Below are positions 15,412-23,155 of a stretch of DNA of 64,000 nucleotides, piece after piece. Each line of letters begins with the position of its first letter. Position 1 is the first letter of the stretch. This DNA is from Microvirga sp. SRT01. Lineage in GTDB: Bacteria > Pseudomonadota > Alphaproteobacteria > Sphingomonadales > Sphingomonadaceae. The translations under genes and the position numbers were made by a program. The notes beneath the pieces were generated by a model. It was not told the DNA's origin, ran no database searches, and was given only the letters and a program-made list of their open reading frames with translations. The stretch is from contig JAGSNX010000003.1 in the NCBI GenBank assembly GCA_018139225.1, forward strand, positions 434,001 through 498,000. Direction: 5' to 3'.

Positions 15412-16026
15412 ATGAGTGCTAAGCCCGAACCCAGCAGCCTTGAGGTCCAGTGGCATGCCGTAAGTGCCGCACCATGGCTTTACGTCAGTGCTGTTGTCGC
15501 CATCGGATTGCTGATGTGGGCGATTATTTGGGTCCTGCACAAAGAACGGCTCGACACCCTGAAGTCACGAATAGAGGCGCGCGATCAAAGGATTGCTCAG
15601 CTTGAAGAGCAGATAGCAGCGCAAAAGACAGATCCTCAGAAATCAAGCAGTCCACCTGAGTCTCCGATGGCCGCTGTTTTGACAAGAGGCAGGTCAGTTG
15701 AGGCCGCAAATCGCTCCAAACGTTTTGCCTTCATAGACAGGCTAGATCAAGCGGCAACCCATGCTGAAGTCGCCGTCAATCGCGGTGGTGCCAAGTATGC
15801 CATGGAACAGCTTGGTGAAGTAAGGGCAGTTTTGCTATCTGGACACAAGGAATACGGATTGCCAATGCCTCGCCGGCAGGAATGGGCAATCAATGAATTG
15901 GCCGATCACCTCAAGCTAATCCGACGTGTCATGCCACTTTTGCGGGAAGGTCATATCGAAGAGGCTGTGGAAGAGGGCGAGGCTCACTATTCCGAACAAG
16001 ATCGGACAAACGACCTGCTTAGCTAG
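15412..16026 (+). CDS. Hypothetical prophage protein: membrane anchor plus coiled coil
   Basis: The start at 15412 gives 204 residues. There is one membrane segment near residues 25-45 (LYVSAVVAIGLLMWAIIWVL), then a heptad-like coiled coil (LDTLKSRIEARDQRIAQLEEQIAA), a low-complexity linker, and a helical soluble domain ending in an acidic tail. It lies 39 bp after the previous membrane-anchored gene and is probably co-transcribed with it. No family was recognised. Confidence 0.58.
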   Translation: MSAKPEPSSLEVQWHAVSAAPWLYVSAVVAIGLLMWAIIWVLHKERLDTLKSRIEARDQRIAQLEEQIAAQKTDPQKSSSPPESPMAAVLTRGRSVEAANRSKRFAFIDRLDQAATHAEVAVNRGGAKYAMEQLGEVRAVLLSGHKEYGLPMPRRQEWAINELADHLKLIRRVMPLLREGHIEEAVEEGEAHYSEQDRTNDLLS

Positions 16027-16034
16027 ACGTGAAA

Positions 16035-16060
16035 ATAGCAGCCAGTTGCCCAGCTGCTAT
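16035..16060. terminator. Hairpin after the membrane/coiled-coil gene
   Basis: ATAGCAGC and GCTGCTAT form an 8-bp perfect stem with a 10-base loop, 9 bp past the stop at 16026, followed by CCCTTTGTTC. The 315-bp gap to 16342 holds otherwise only the doubtful minus-strand frame at 16100-16339. Confidence 0.5.
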
Positions 16061-16099
16061 CCCTTTGTTCTCTTCTCAGCCTTAAACGAGTAACGCCTA

Positions 16100-16339
16100 C
16101 TAGGAGGGTGGTAGGGCCAGCAACGTGCTGACTTTTGCCTCGCTGTTTACCTCACACGGAATATGATGAACCTGTCGGCATCCGGTGTTTGGCAGGTTGA
16201 GCATTGCCACTGGCCGGGAACATTGTCGGCAAGTTGGATTAGTACGCCACCCTGTATGGTATTTACCCGCGAGCGGTCTAGGACCAGCTGGATGCAGCGG
16301 CTGCCGTTGACCTAGCATTCGCATGCCGCGATACATCAC
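16100..16339 (-). CDS. Doubtful small protein with paired cysteines
   Basis: A 79-residue frame in an otherwise empty 315-bp gap. The second half has C-x2-C (CRQC) and later two Cys with two His between them (CRQVHHIPC), which could bind zinc, but the N-terminal half looks like random coding and no clear ribosome site precedes it. It may start later, at the Met in RMLGQ. Listed only as a candidate. Confidence 0.3.
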   Translation of the reverse strand: MMYRGMRMLGQRQPLHPAGPRPLAGKYHTGWRTNPTCRQCSRPVAMLNLPNTGCRQVHHIPCEVNSEAKVSTLLALPPS

Positions 16340-16341
16340 GG

Positions 16342-17130
16342 ATGGCGTCCATTACTGATCCCGCGCGAGAACTGTCCGAGATTTCCGGCTTCTTCGCGAT
16401 ACAATCGAGCCTTACCGCTGATCAGATCATCCAGCAAAGCACGGGCATCGAACCTTGGTCTACCGATTTCCTGAAGCTGATACTGTGTATTCATGAACGT
16501 GCCGACGTGCTGACGAAGGTGATCCCGCTCTCATCGCTAGACGATGACCTTGTCGTAAAGGCGCTCGAAGATATATCGTCTATCAAGGATGCTTTTACGC
16601 CGAAAAAGTTGAGGATTGCCAGTAATCAGGCGTCTAGCACTGCCGCCGTTTTAAAGGAGCATGGTAGATCGCTGCAATATCTGTCTGCAACTGTCCGTGA
16701 AAAGATAAACTACCCTCGCTACACCGATGAAGAAGTTACAGAATTTATCGGTCTAGTCGATGCTTACCTGAATGAGTTAGCCGCGAGCAACGATGTGCCA
16801 CTCGTCGTCAGGCACTCGCTTGGGGACGGTATGAGCCTTCTACGATTTAGGTTGCAGCATGTGAAGTGGCTGGGCAGCGGATATGCGCTCGCATCCCTTC
16901 GCGAGATCATGGAGGTTTACGATCGTGCCGCGGCTAACGACGACCTAATGAGCAACCCCGACGCAGAGGCCTTTGTCCGAGGATTTGGGGCGATCGTAGC
17001 GCGGTTGGTAGCCGTTACGAAGTCAGCCACCGAATACAAAGATGCAGGTGGGGTGATCTGGTCCGGCTATAAACTAGTCAGCGCCGTCACCACCCCATAC
17101 CTCCTTGGATCAAACCTCCTAGGACATTGA
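16342..17130 (+). CDS. Hypothetical protein, AT-rich cargo gene
   Basis: A 262-residue soluble, mainly helical protein with no recognised family. The codon use is more AT-rich than the structural phage genes, like the genes at 8521 and 11483, which suggests separate acquisition. The middle segment LKEHGRSLQYLSATVREKINYP and the polar helices look like a globular alpha domain. It is followed 14 bp later by a G/C-run terminator shared with the convergent MucR-like gene. Confidence 0.6.
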   Translation: MASITDPARELSEISGFFAIQSSLTADQIIQQSTGIEPWSTDFLKLILCIHERADVLTKVIPLSSLDDDLVVKALEDISSIKDAFTPKKLRIASNQASSTAAVLKEHGRSLQYLSATVREKINYPRYTDEEVTEFIGLVDAYLNELAASNDVPLVVRHSLGDGMSLLRFRLQHVKWLGSGYALASLREIMEVYDRAAANDDLMSNPDAEAFVRGFGAIVARLVAVTKSATEYKDAGGVIWSGYKLVSAVTTPYLLGSNLLGH

Positions 17131-17144
17131 GGCTCGGCTCAAAG

Positions 17145-17170
17145 CGTGGGGGGGGCAAGCCCCCCCCACG
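17145..17170. terminator. G8/C8 hairpin terminator between convergent genes
   Basis: CGT plus eight G, a CAAG loop, then eight C plus ACG form a perfect 11-bp stem between the gene ending at 17130 and the MucR-like gene ending at 17176. It serves both strands. Confidence 0.8.
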
Positions 17171-17175
17171 AACTA

Positions 17176-17688
17176 CTACTCGGCGGTGCCGAGCGACTGC
17201 TTTGCTGCGTCTAGAGCAGCCTTACCAGACTTGCGAGCGGGCTTGGCGTCGTCCTGGACCTTCTTGGCGACCGTCTGGCCGGGCTTCCGACCCAGTCCGA
17301 TCTTCTTCGCCATGTCGCGACGGGCCTCGCTGTAAGCCTCGGCGACCATGGGATAGTCGGCCTTCAGGTTATAGCGCTCACGGTACTGCTCAGGGGTCAG
17401 GCCGTGGCCGTTCAGATGGCGACGAAGCGTCTTGTAGGGCCTGCCGTCAATCATGGAGATGATGTGATCGCGCGACGACAGCGATTTGCGGGCGGTAACG
17501 GCGGCCGTGTACTCCTGCGGGGCTTCGGCTGTCGGTTCTGCGGACGCGTTGCCAAGCTGACCTAAGGCACTGTGCATCTTGGCGATAAATGCCGGCACGT
17601 CATCAGGATTGGTGCGTGTGTTGGGGTTGGAGAGCCATGCAATCGTCAACTCAGTGGCGAGAGCAACGTTATCGGTTTCGGTGGTCAT
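17176..17688 (-). CDS. MucR/Ros-family transcriptional regulator
   Basis: A 170-residue regulator with the MucR core at about residues 60-125: TARKSLSSRDHIISMIDGRPYKTLRRHLNGHGLTPEQYRERYNLKADYPMVA, split here only for description of its parts: SLSSRDHIISMIDG, RRHLNGHG, LTPEQYRERY. The two Cys of the Ros zinc finger are replaced (Ser and Asp in the ISMIDG segment) while the two His region remains, as seen in zinc-poor members of the family. The C-terminal tail is Lys/Ala-rich. It is the only recognisable transcription factor in the visible prophage, so it may act on prophage genes or modulate host exopolysaccharide and motility genes. Confidence 0.85.
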   Translation of the reverse strand: MTTETDNVALATELTIAWLSNPNTRTNPDDVPAFIAKMHSALGQLGNASAEPTAEAPQEYTAAVTARKSLSSRDHIISMIDGRPYKTLRRHLNGHGLTPEQYRERYNLKADYPMVAEAYSEARRDMAKKIGLGRKPGQTVAKKVQDDAKPARKSGKAALDAAKQSLGTAE

Positions 17689-17871
17689 GAAGATACTCGT
17701 TCGTTTCGGGCTGGCTCAAAGTCGGGGTGGCTTTGAAATGCGATGTAGCCTTTGGATTAGATGGTTGGAGAATTCCACCTGTCAACGCCATTGATAGGAT
17801 GATTTTTGGTAATCTCGACAGCAGACGATTGAAGCAGGGCGATGTTGCGCTGCTTAAATCGGAGAAACGTA

Positions 17872-18300
17872 ATGGCATTTGATCCCGCAAAGCTCGTCCC
17901 GGCCGATCAGGTCGCAGCGTTCGCAAAGGTCGCTGGTGCCCGTGGCATCAAGCAGGTCGCAATCGCGAACATCGACAAGCAGATCGCGCTGCTCGCAGAC
18001 CCAGCAATCGAGGGCAAGCGCACATACGAGGTCAAGGGCGACCATTCAGCGTTCGAGGTGCGCGTCAACAACAGCGCGATGGTGCTGGAAACGGCCAACG
18101 TTAAAGGAACGCAGGTTGAGGTGCGCAAAATGGCCGTGCCAGCCAAAGACCTCAAGGACGCGTTCCTCTACTACCGCAAGCGCATCGAGGCTGGCGATTA
18201 CGATGACCAGCTGACCAAGTTGGACACTGTCCGCAACGCACGCACTGACAAAATGAGGGCAACGAGGGCTACGAAAAAGGCGGCTGCTAAGCCCGCTTAA
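17872..18300 (+). CDS. Hypothetical phage protein
   Basis: The ATG at 17872 has GGAGA 8 bases upstream, giving 142 residues. It is a soluble protein with a long helical middle and a basic Lys/Ala-rich tail (RATRATKKAAAKPA), which suggests nucleic-acid contact. The FDPAKLVPADQVAAFA start and a beta-rich KRTYEVKGDHSAFEVRVNN part were not matched to a family. A clear terminator follows. Confidence 0.62.
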   Translation: MAFDPAKLVPADQVAAFAKVAGARGIKQVAIANIDKQIALLADPAIEGKRTYEVKGDHSAFEVRVNNSAMVLETANVKGTQVEVRKMAVPAKDLKDAFLYYRKRIEAGDYDDQLTKLDTVRNARTDKMRATRATKKAAAKPA

Positions 18301-18317
18301 CGCAACATTGGACTACC

Positions 18318-18343
18318 AAGGGGGCAGCAATGCCCCCTTTTTG
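18318..18343 (+). terminator. Rho-independent terminator
   Basis: AAGGGGGCA, loop GCAA, TGCCCCCTT, followed by TTT: a 9-bp perfect stem with a T-run, 18 bp beyond the stop at 18300. Confidence 0.88.
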
Positions 18344-18414
18344 CGTCTCTGCGTCTTGACCTCCCTGTCTTTGGCCGCGCATCGTTGGCCAGTTCTAGCA
18401 ACGGGAGGTGCAAA

Positions 18415-19005
18415 ATGGCCCTAAAAGACCTATTTGGGAAATTCTTCGACAACACCCTTGCGGAGACATTTTCCAGCAAGCCCCATGATCCCACGAAAGC
18501 ACGCCAACCGCTGCTGCGTGGCATCGACGTAGCCAAGCGCCAGTTTGAAGCTGGTCAGGTGAAGGGACCAAATCGCTGGTGGTCATCCCGTAACAAGGTC
18601 GTGGCCTTCACTCCCAAGCTGGAAGGACGGCCTTTCCTCATCAATGGCGTTGGCACCAACCACATGCCTGAAGAGCGCTTCGTTGAATTCCTCAACGAGA
18701 TGCGCAGTCACGTTGATGCAGGTGACTTCGACGCAGTGATCGCCAGTCACGGCAAGGGCAACACGGACGTTCACATTGGTAAAGCGCGTGGCACGGGCAG
18801 CCGTGGACCTCAGGCTAGCAAGCTGGACGCGCGTGCCGATGGCTTGCCCCACCGCGTGCCCATCGAGGGCGACCATGCCACGACACCACCACACGAAAGT
18901 TATGTCGCGAACAAGGCCGGCAGCTACTGGCGCAGCCCTGAGCAGGTAATTGCCGACAGTGCGAAGTCGCAGAAGCGCAAAGCGTCGATGACGGGTGTCG
19001 CATGA
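18415..19005 (+). CDS. Hypothetical phage protein
   Basis: The ATG at 18415 has GGGAGGTG just upstream, giving 196 residues. It starts MALKDLFGKFFDNTLAETF and has a polar, Gly-rich body with many His (HGKGNTDVHIGKARG, HATTPPHESYV). It is basic overall and has no membrane segment. No family was recognised. It overlaps the next gene by 4 bp (ATGA). Confidence 0.65.
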   Translation: MALKDLFGKFFDNTLAETFSSKPHDPTKARQPLLRGIDVAKRQFEAGQVKGPNRWWSSRNKVVAFTPKLEGRPFLINGVGTNHMPEERFVEFLNEMRSHVDAGDFDAVIASHGKGNTDVHIGKARGTGSRGPQASKLDARADGLPHRVPIEGDHATTPPHESYVANKAGSYWRSPEQVIADSAKSQKRKASMTGVA

Positions 19006-19346
19006 AGGTCATTACTCGCGAGCGCAAGGAGATCAGATACGAGTGGGAGGCACTGCGGGACTGGCTTGCCATTCAGTGTGTAGGCGGCGTGATCGTCCAG
19101 GTTTATAGAGGCGGAAGAGACGACGAAGAGTACGCTGTTCGGACCAGACCACATGCTTCGATGGTGGCTTTCACCAAGATCGAAAACGCTGATCCTCTGG
19201 AAGAGCGTGATCCGAATGTGTCGGGTGGCGGCGTTATGGGTTGGGCAAGTGCCCTTGATTTACCCAAAGGCGAACACGGCTGGTTCTTGGCGATCACGTT
19301 CTTTCGCGATCAAGACGCAGCGCGTTTCAAAGATGAGTTTGAGTGA
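19002..19346 (+). CDS. Hypothetical phage protein
   Basis: A 114-residue protein overlapping the previous gene by 4 bp, so the two are coupled. It has a beta-rich look with GGVIVQVYRGGRDDEEYAVRT and GWFLAITFFRDQDAARFKDEF, the pattern of a small mixed alpha/beta domain. No family was recognised. Confidence 0.62.
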   Translation: MKVITRERKEIRYEWEALRDWLAIQCVGGVIVQVYRGGRDDEEYAVRTRPHASMVAFTKIENADPLEERDPNVSGGGVMGWASALDLPKGEHGWFLAITFFRDQDAARFKDEFE

Positions 19347-19429
19347 GGCAGTTGAGCCGACCGGTGGTAAGCAGTCCACGGTCGGCTCAACGTTTGACTA
19401 AGCGGGGAAAGCAATCGCCGCCCCGATAT

Positions 19430-19789
19430 TTATGCGAGGATGCAGCCCTCCCGTCGGGCAATCTCCGCGTACTGGCTCAGCGTTTTGTCGGCACGCCAAG
19501 CGATGTCCTCGACTGCGCGAACGCCCTTGAGGTCCCGTGCCTCAATCTCCGCGATGCTGACGCTACCGAGTTCTGGATAACCCAGATCGCATAGACCGAA
19601 CGCTATGCCGTCCTCGTCCAATTCCGTGAGCAGCCACTGGCAGCGCGTGTAGGGCACGTAGACGCGGCATACTGGCGGGAAATCTATCTCGCCCTTGGTG
19701 CCCCGCTTTGGCGTTCCCTCGCGGTGATTGGCCTGTAGCTGCGTGATGGTGGCTGGCCTGAGCAGCCCGCGTAAACGGACGACCCTCAT
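19430..19789 (-). CDS. DUF2958 domain protein
   Basis: A 119-residue protein matching the DUF2958 pattern: FPPVCRVYVPYTRCQWLLTE, then IAFGLCDLGYPELGSVSIAE and a C-terminal SQYAEIARREG. DUF2958 proteins are common on plasmids, integrative elements and prophages, usually near anti-restriction or replication functions; their biochemical role is unknown to me. The start overlaps the stop of the upstream gene by 4 bp. Confidence 0.82.
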   Translation of the reverse strand: MRVVRLRGLLRPATITQLQANHREGTPKRGTKGEIDFPPVCRVYVPYTRCQWLLTELDEDGIAFGLCDLGYPELGSVSIAEIEARDLKGVRAVEDIAWRADKTLSQYAEIARREGCILA

Positions 19790-20085
19790 ATCGCACCTGT
19801 GGGCGCAGCATTGCGGCGAACAGGGCGAGGGCCTGTCCAGTCAATGTTCTCCGCTATCCAGTCGGTGACGAACCCCCAATCAAACGGGCCTTGGTAATCG
19901 TCCTCTGCGACCTTCCAAGCTGCGTCTACGGCGTCAGTCCAGCCCATTGCTATCAAGCGCAGTTCACTGGTGCCAAGGCGCTCAAACGCCGCTGCTAGGG
20001 GCGGATTACTTCGGTGTTCAAGCAACGCTTCCCAAATACAAGCCGCTGTTTCCAAGCTGCTCGCCCTGTACGTCTTTTCGTCCAT
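19786..20085 (-). CDS. Hypothetical small phage protein
   Basis: The start at 20085 (MDEKTYRASSLETAACIWE) has AAGGAG 9 bases upstream and is preferred to 20124; it gives 99 residues. It is acidic and helical with many Trp. No family was recognised. It is the first gene of a two-gene minus-strand unit with the DUF2958 gene, whose start it overlaps. Confidence 0.6.
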   Translation of the reverse strand: MDEKTYRASSLETAACIWEALLEHRSNPPLAAAFERLGTSELRLIAMGWTDAVDAAWKVAEDDYQGPFDWGFVTDWIAENIDWTGPRPVRRNAAPTGAI

Positions 20086-20170
20086 TCTACGGCTCCTTGT
20101 TGCCGTCAGAACATCAAGCGCCATCTGGTGAAACGAGCAAGAAGAGAGTGGTTGGTTTAGGAGGAAATTA

Positions 20171-20212
20171 TCTGGTTGGAAGAGCCAGAAAATAGGTGAC
20201 TGCCCAACCAGA
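20171..20212. promoter_or_regulatory. Inverted repeat in the divergent intergenic region
   Basis: TCTGGTTGG and CCAACCAGA form a perfect 9-bp inverted repeat, 24 bases apart, between the divergent genes starting at 20085 and 20251. It could be an operator for an unidentified regulator. No -35/-10 pair could be set with confidence. Confidence 0.4.
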
Positions 20213-20250
20213 AGGCTATTGATCGAGTGTCGGCAACAGGAGTTGACGAC

Positions 20251-20439
20251 ATGAAGTACGAACTAAACATCAACGACCTCATTGAAGAAGTTCAGGAGCA
20301 TCTGGACACGGATTGCCGCTATTTTGATGCGACCAGCGGCTACTTTCCTTGGGCAAGCGAGCAGGTTGCGTTCGTTAAACTGCCGGACGAATTCGAGTTG
20401 ACCTACAAGGGTGAAACGTTTCGCTGCGTCCGCTTCTAA
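20251..20439 (+). CDS. Hypothetical small acidic protein
   Basis: The ATG at 20251 has AGGAG 9 bases upstream and is preferred to the GTG at 20227; the protein has 62 residues. It is acidic, starting MKYELNINDLIEEVQEHL, with YFPWASEQVAFVKLP and a beta-like end. No family was recognised. A short GACGCC/GGCGTC hairpin lies just after it at about 20451-20468. Confidence 0.55.
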   Translation: MKYELNINDLIEEVQEHLDTDCRYFDATSGYFPWASEQVAFVKLPDEFELTYKGETFRCVRF

Positions 20440-20534
20440 GCGGGTTCGCTGACGCCCTCAGAGGCGTCTAGCAGGGGCAAACTGGTAGGGCATGCGTCAA
20501 GCGCGCTCTATCTGTCTGCCTCCACATTTAGCGG

Positions 20535-22316
20535 TCAGCGGGCTTTGTGTTTCCACTGCTGTAGCGAGGGATCAACGGGCATCCGTTCAACCGCTGGCAT
20601 CCTACGCCGCACGTCATCAATCAGGCTTTGAGGACCGGGGATGCCGCGATGTAGGTCTAGTCGATTGCGGAGGTCCACAGGCTCGCCGATTGGCTCACCG
20701 GCTCGGTTGAAGCGCCATGCCATCAACCCGTTCTGCAACATCACCGTGATCGTCCCATCGGCTCCGAATGTGCTGCGCGTGAGAAAGGCAAGCGCCTGTT
20801 TGACCCTGACCCTTGCGCTGTAGCGGGCGTCCTTGTCCTCGCTGTTGATGCTGTCTTTGACCTCGCGAACACGCGCTAGGTGTTCCTCAGGATTTGCCCC
20901 GCCGCGTTCGCGCGCTAGGTCTTCCCGCATGGTCTTTAGCTGCGCTTCCTCTACGTCGATCTCGGCTTCGATCTCCGCTGCTTTAACCGCCAGTGCGCGG
21001 ATAAAATGTTCGCCCAACGTATCAACGATGGACTTGAGGTTCTGGCGCTTGCCTTCGAGAAGCCGTTCAGCTTCGCTTACCGCCGCCGACAAAGCCGCGA
21101 CATGATCGGGAACACTGAACTTCTTGTCGTCAATCGCCACTGCCAGCACGGCGTCGAGGATAGCGGGTTCTAGCGTCTCATAGCGGAACGACAGACCGTT
21201 CCCACACTCGTGTTTTCGGCGGTTGTTGTTACAGCGCAGATAGCTGCGGTTGACCCCTGAGGTGTAGGACAGCTTGCGACCATCCAGCTTGCTTTTGTGG
21301 TTGGTAGGCCGACCAGCTTTTTGCTGGCTTTGAAAATACATGGGCGCACCACATTGGCAGAAGGCCGAACCTGAAAAGAGGTTGCTGACGTTGCCTTCCG
21401 CTGGGCCACCTGATCGTTGGCGCAGTTTGCGAACCGCCGTAACGCGGTCAAATAGCTCAGCGGGAATAGCCTGAGGGTAGTGGTTGGGCACGACTAAGCC
21501 CTTGCTGACTTCGACCGCGCCCGAATGAGTGCGTGACATAGGCACATACTCACCAAGCACCGCGCGGTTCGTCAGCAGCTTGTGGAGGTAAGCAGTGTTC
21601 CAGCCATTCCCGCTGCCACGCTGGCCCATCGACCAGCTGGGTTCCTTGCGGGCGTTTAACATTGCAACGATGCTGGGAAGGCCATGTCCCTCGACGTAGA
21701 GGTCGTATATTTCCCTAAGGACCTTTGTGCGGTGGTCGTTTAGAACAGGCTCATTGGTCGTGGGGTCGCGGTCCATCCAGCCAGGAACAAGCCCGATCTT
21801 CGTGGAGCGGTTGCCGTCCTGGATAGCAGCGATCTTGCGCGACCAGTTATCGAGGCCACGCTCGCTTTTCTTTTTGCTCTCTGCTCTCGCACCTTCGGCC
21901 TTGAACACCAATTCCATGATGGTGCCGCCGTCGATCCGTTGACCAGCGGGATAATAGCGGTCGTCGTCGATGATCGCCACGCTGACGCCGTGGCTGGTAC
22001 ATAGCTTGAGAAAGGCGTGAACCTCTTCCCATCCTTGTCGGCTGATGCGGTCGAAATGTTCGACCACGAACACCGCACCGTTGCGGTAAAAGCCCTTTTC
22101 GACCTGCCTTTCAAAATCATATAGCGCGCCACCCTCGGCCCTATTGGCTCCGTGGAATGCGCTGCGCCCCTTGTCTGAGATTTCCCGGTCTGGATCGAGC
22201 AGCCAACCCTTCTTCAGTGCGTACTTTCGGCCGTTCTCAAACTGCCTGACAAGCGAGGTACCGCGCCCCTGCTCCAACGAGGAAAAGCGCGCATATATGA
22301 AGGCCGGGATGGACAT
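20535..22316 (-). CDS. int: Large serine recombinase (prophage integrase)
   Basis: A 593-residue site-specific recombinase. The N-terminal resolvase domain has the catalytic serine in YARFSSLEQGRGTS (residues 8-21), with the expected VVEHFDRISRQG segment near 85. A recombinase domain follows (REIYDLYVEGHGLPSIV and WNTAYLHKLLTNRAVLGEYVP), then a zinc ribbon with FCQCGAPM and later Cys residues near LRCNNNRRKHECGNG, and a coiled coil (ALSAAVSEAERLLEGKRQNL) as in large serine integrases. The start codon is about 50 bp from the inferred attachment junction in dprA, as usual for such enzymes, which act on attP/attB and need a partner factor to excise. Confidence 0.95.
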   Translation of the reverse strand: MSIPAFIYARFSSLEQGRGTSLVRQFENGRKYALKKGWLLDPDREISDKGRSAFHGANRAEGGALYDFERQVEKGFYRNGAVFVVEHFDRISRQGWEEVHAFLKLCTSHGVSVAIIDDDRYYPAGQRIDGGTIMELVFKAEGARAESKKKSERGLDNWSRKIAAIQDGNRSTKIGLVPGWMDRDPTTNEPVLNDHRTKVLREIYDLYVEGHGLPSIVAMLNARKEPSWSMGQRGSGNGWNTAYLHKLLTNRAVLGEYVPMSRTHSGAVEVSKGLVVPNHYPQAIPAELFDRVTAVRKLRQRSGGPAEGNVSNLFSGSAFCQCGAPMYFQSQQKAGRPTNHKSKLDGRKLSYTSGVNRSYLRCNNNRRKHECGNGLSFRYETLEPAILDAVLAVAIDDKKFSVPDHVAALSAAVSEAERLLEGKRQNLKSIVDTLGEHFIRALAVKAAEIEAEIDVEEAQLKTMREDLARERGGANPEEHLARVREVKDSINSEDKDARYSARVRVKQALAFLTRSTFGADGTITVMLQNGLMAWRFNRAGEPIGEPVDLRNRLDLHRGIPGPQSLIDDVRRRMPAVERMPVDPSLQQWKHKAR

Positions 22317-22375
22317 ACGGGAGGGTTAAAGCGTCTTCCGACCCATAGGGCAACTGCCGCACGTATGATCAGGCC
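22317..22375. other. Predicted prophage attachment junction in dprA
   Basis: On the minus strand the DprA frame matches its family through GCNGLI (codon ending at 22367) and then becomes non-homologous, running into phage DNA 50 bp before the integrase start. The exact crossover dinucleotide cannot be fixed without the left junction. Confidence 0.7.
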
Positions 22376-23155
22376 ATTGCAACCCTGCGCGCGGGGATCG
22401 AGCGGGCTGCCGGGCACCGCCATCACTTCCCGCCCCATCTCGGTCGCGAGTCGCGCGGTGATGAGCGATCCGGACTTCGGCGCCGCCTCGACCACGACAG
22501 TGCCCTGACACAGGCCGGCGATGATGCGATTGCGGTACGGGAAATGCCGCGCGCGGGGCTCGGTGCCCGGCGGCTGTTCGGCCAGCAGCAGGCCGCGCGT
22601 CGCGACCTCCTCCTGCAACGCTCCATTTTCCGGCGGAAAGACCACGTCGATGCCGCTGGCGATAACGCCGATCGTGCCGCCCGCCGCCAGCGCGCCCTGA
22701 TGCGCCGCGGTGTCGATGCCGCGCGCCAGCCCGGATACGACCGTCGCGCCCTGTTCGGCGAGATCATGGCCCAACATGCGGGCGAAGCGGCACGCCGCCG
22801 CAGAGGCGTTGCGTGCACCGACGATCGCGACGCACGGCCGCGCCGCCAGCGACAGGTCGCCGCGCCAGATCAGGGCAGGGGGCGCATTGTCGATCTCGGC
22901 CAACGGCCGCGGATAATCGACATCGCCCAGGAACAGATAGCGTGCGCCGAGCCGCTCCGTCCGCGTCATCTCCGCCATGATGTCTGGCAGTGCGGCCACC
23001 CGCGGGGCCTGACCGCCGCCACGCCGGGCCAGCATCGGCAGCGCGTCGAGCGCCGCCTCCGCCGTGCCGTACCGCGCGAGCAACTGGCGATAGCCGACCG
23101 GCCCGATCCCGTGCGTGCGGATCAGGCGCAGCCGCGCCACGTCCGTCCCGCTCAC
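22367..23155 (-). pseudogene. dprA: dprA, 5' part, interrupted by the prophage
   Basis: The DNA-processing protein DprA/Smf loads RecA on incoming single-stranded DNA during natural transformation. The start is a GTG at 23155 overlapping the plsY stop (GTGA), giving VSGTDVARLRLIRTHGIGP. Residues 1-263 show the family layout: a SAM-like N-terminal part, then the Rossmann fold with IVGARNASAAACR, VVSGLARGIDTAAHQGAL, GTIGVIASGIDVVFPPEN, FPYRNRIIAGL and SGSLITARLATEMGREVMAVPGS. The frame continues 50 more codons into phage DNA to 22214 with no similarity. The C-terminal winged-helix domain is lost, or lies beyond the other prophage end. Confidence 0.92.

Larger units (their letters stand above)
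1..22366. mobile_element. HK97-type siphovirus prophage (right part), inserted in dprA
   Basis: A contiguous phage gene set is visible: tape measure, tail chaperones, tail tube, tail completion, connectors, capsid, protease, portal, both terminase subunits, HNH nuclease and, at the right edge, a large serine recombinase. The right boundary is inferred from the point where the dprA reading frame loses family similarity, after the GCNGLI segment at about 22367. The left boundary and the rest of dprA lie outside the window. Base composition is lower in GC than the chromosomal genes to the right, and several cargo genes are lower still. No replication gene, CI-like repressor or lysis cassette is recognisable in this portion, so these may lie to the left. 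Confidence 0.93.

Noticed and set aside
22214..22366. C-terminal 50 residues of the dprA frame as a real domain
   Set aside because: They are translated phage DNA past the junction, with no similarity to DprA.
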